Positions 42,027 through 43,069 of a DNA stretch of 43,069 bases are shown piece by piece; position 1 is the stretch's first letter, and every line of letters starts with the position of its first letter. The stretch is from the NCBI GenBank assembly GCA_903859815.1, contig CAIOOA010000006.1, forward strand, positions 1-43,069, in the 5' to 3' direction. The position numbers and the translations under genes were made by a program. The notes under the pieces are model-generated. The model did no database searches. It saw only the letters and a program-made list of their open reading frames with translations, and was not told the DNA's origin. This DNA is from an uncultured Methylococcaceae bacterium. Lineage in GTDB: Bacteria; Pseudomonadota; Gammaproteobacteria; Methylococcales; Methylococcaceae.

Positions 42027-42660
42027 ACCAAAAATTGGAATCTTCTTTAGATTGTAGCCGTGTTATTGAATGGCGGATATGGGATATTCCACCCATTGAC
42101 AATATTGCAAAACACTGATCGAAAATCGATCAAACCGATTGACTCGTTTTATAAACATAACCCCGCCATAGACACAAAACACTTTCTAACTTAAGTTAAC
42201 CGCACAAGATGAAAAACACCCTATGGAAAGCATTAAGATTAGATTAAAAATTTAATCTGGAACCCACGGGAGCTTAACTCTTAGTTTGATTATTTTGATG
42301 GGATATAAGTGAGCAAACTTAAATTTTGGACACAAAAAATTCATATATCATTGATTTAGCAGTCAACTCTATGCCAAATTACCTTTTAGCATCTACTGGG
42401 TTCCTATATTTAATTGGGGGCAGCTAAAAGGCATGGTGGATTATAACCAACAAATTAGCTTTGGCAAATTTATTTTTTAAACCTAACTATATTTAAGGAT
42501 GCAATTTTCTTACCATACAAAGAAAAACAGATATTTACACTATTCAAACGATAACGGTTAGCATTTACCTTAATCTTACTTAAAATCAAAACTCTACATA
42601 CGATGCTTATGCCAATATGATAATGGTAATAATTACCAAGCATTCAACTAGGACAATTTC
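42027..42660. promoter_or_regulatory. Divergent intergenic region between hupD and hypE, with several inverted repeats
   Basis: 634 bases, AT-rich, no gene. It should hold the promoters for the hup operon (minus) and hypE (plus). Three inverted repeats are clear: GATCGA-AAA-TCGATC (42117-42131), AGATTAAA-AA-TTTAATCT (42241-42258) and CCTTTTAGC/GCTAAAAGG (42382-42390 and 42423-42431). I found no convincing sigma-54 -24/-12 element of the kind used by hupSL promoters. AGGA at 42650-42653 is the likely ribosome-binding site of hypE. Confidence 0.6.
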
Positions 42661-43069
42661 ATGATTGAACGAATCATGCTATCCTCGTCTCATTTCAAAA
42701 CAGAACATCTCACGCATCAAACCATGTCAAAGAGACCAAAATTGCAGGACGATTTCATCACCCTAGCCCACGGCAATGGTGGACGCTATATGCGGGAACT
42801 GATCGACCATTTATTCGTACATTACTTACAGAATGAAAGCCTGGACACCACGGTCGATGCCGCTAGGCTGTCGATTGACTTGATGTCCGGGGAACAGGAA
42901 TTGATGGTGACCACGGATGGCTTCACCGTCGAACCCTTGGAATTTCCGGGGGGAAACATAGGCAGTTTGGCGGTTCATGGCACCATCAATGATTTGGCTG
43001 TGTCGGGGGCCACGCCTATTTATCTGACGTTAAATGCCTTTATCGAAGAAGGATTGGATGTTGCCGTGC
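42661..43069 (+). CDS. hypE: Hydrogenase maturation protein HypE (partial, 3' end outside window)
   Basis: Dehydrates the thiocarbamate made by HypF into thiocyanate for the active-site cyanides. 136 residues are visible. The N-terminal family block is clear: LAHGNGGRYMRELIDHLF, then LMVTTDGFTVEPLEFPGGNIG, LAVHGTINDLAVSGATP and YLTLNAFIEEG. The ATG at 42661 follows AGGA by seven bases. ATG 42724 would give a start closer to typical HypE (SKRPKLQDDFITLAHG), so the start is uncertain. Divergent from the rest of the hup/hyp genes. Confidence 0.93.
   Translation, partial: MIERIMLSSSHFKTEHLTHQTMSKRPKLQDDFITLAHGNGGRYMRELIDHLFVHYLQNESLDTTVDAARLSIDLMSGEQELMVTTDGFTVEPLEFPGGNIGSLAVHGTINDLAVSGATPIYLTLNAFIEEGLDVAV

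Noticed and set aside
42027-42130. Sigma-54 promoter for the hup operon
   Set aside because: TTGCAATATTG is present on the minus strand, but no GG at the right distance completes a -24/-12 element.

Overview
The window looks like chromosomal DNA of a gammaproteobacterium. The evidence is an LptF/LptG pair beside an RDD protein, pepA-holC, an hldE-dnaB-alr run, a complete type IVa minor-pilin operon (fimT-pilVWXY1E), a PEP-CTERM protein and a group 1 [NiFe] hydrogenase with its hyp maturation genes. A hup cluster with hupE directly after the structural genes, together with the PEP-CTERM protein, would fit a Methylococcales-type methanotroph. No methane-oxidation gene is visible, so that placement is only a guess.

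Layout. (1) Bases 1-6125 are part of an integron gene-cassette array: eight attC sites and seven complete cassettes, every gene on the + strand. The array enters from the left and its integrase is not in the window. Cassette products are a small secreted protein, a double-SH3 secreted protein, a PEP-CTERM C-type lectin, a YiiX-like permuted papain-fold protein, a protein with Cys/His residues and no recognised family, a deaminase-fold protein (CAE...PCxxC) and a membrane-anchored helical protein. Most cassettes share an extended 3' module (hairpin, then conserved linker, then attC), longer than the attC alone. (2) Bases 6126-6870 are a gene-free repeat zone: degenerate 42-bp repeats, a MITE-like element and 31-bp palindromic tandem repeats. 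(3) 6.9-16.4 kb is housekeeping: alr, dnaB and hldE on the minus strand, a small membrane protein and an RDD protein, lptG/lptF, pepA and holC. (4) 16.4-20.4 kb is a two-component pair: a multi-PAS hybrid histidine kinase and an unusual regulator with an N-terminal MerR/excisionase-like HTH and a C-terminal receiver. (5) 20.7-28.3 kb is the minor pilin/PilY1 operon, divergent from that regulator. A perfect inverted repeat overlaps a TATAAT box in the shared intergenic region. (6) 28.4-30.4 kb is a Kef/YbaL-type K+/H+ antiporter. (7) 30.5-43.07 kb is the hydrogenase region. On the minus strand, in transcription order, it reads hupD, hupH, hupS, hupL, hupE, hypC, hypA, hypB, hypD, then an AT-rich block (mrr endonuclease plus a higBA-type toxin-antitoxin pair), then hypF. 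hypE is divergent at the right edge and truncated by the window.

How it works together. HypF and HypE make the cyanide ligands, HypC/HypD assemble the Fe(CN)2CO unit, HypA/HypB insert nickel (possibly supplied through HupE), and HupD trims the HupL C-terminus after nickel insertion. Tat-exported HupS-HupL then oxidises hydrogen on the periplasmic side. The minor pilins prime type IV pilus assembly and present PilY1. PilY1 carries a nine-G tract that could switch its C-terminus. The points most worth a second look are the composite hairpin-attC cassette modules, the pilY1 poly-G tract, the long inverted repeat that encloses the kinase start codon, and the defence/TA block that separates hypF from the other hyp genes.
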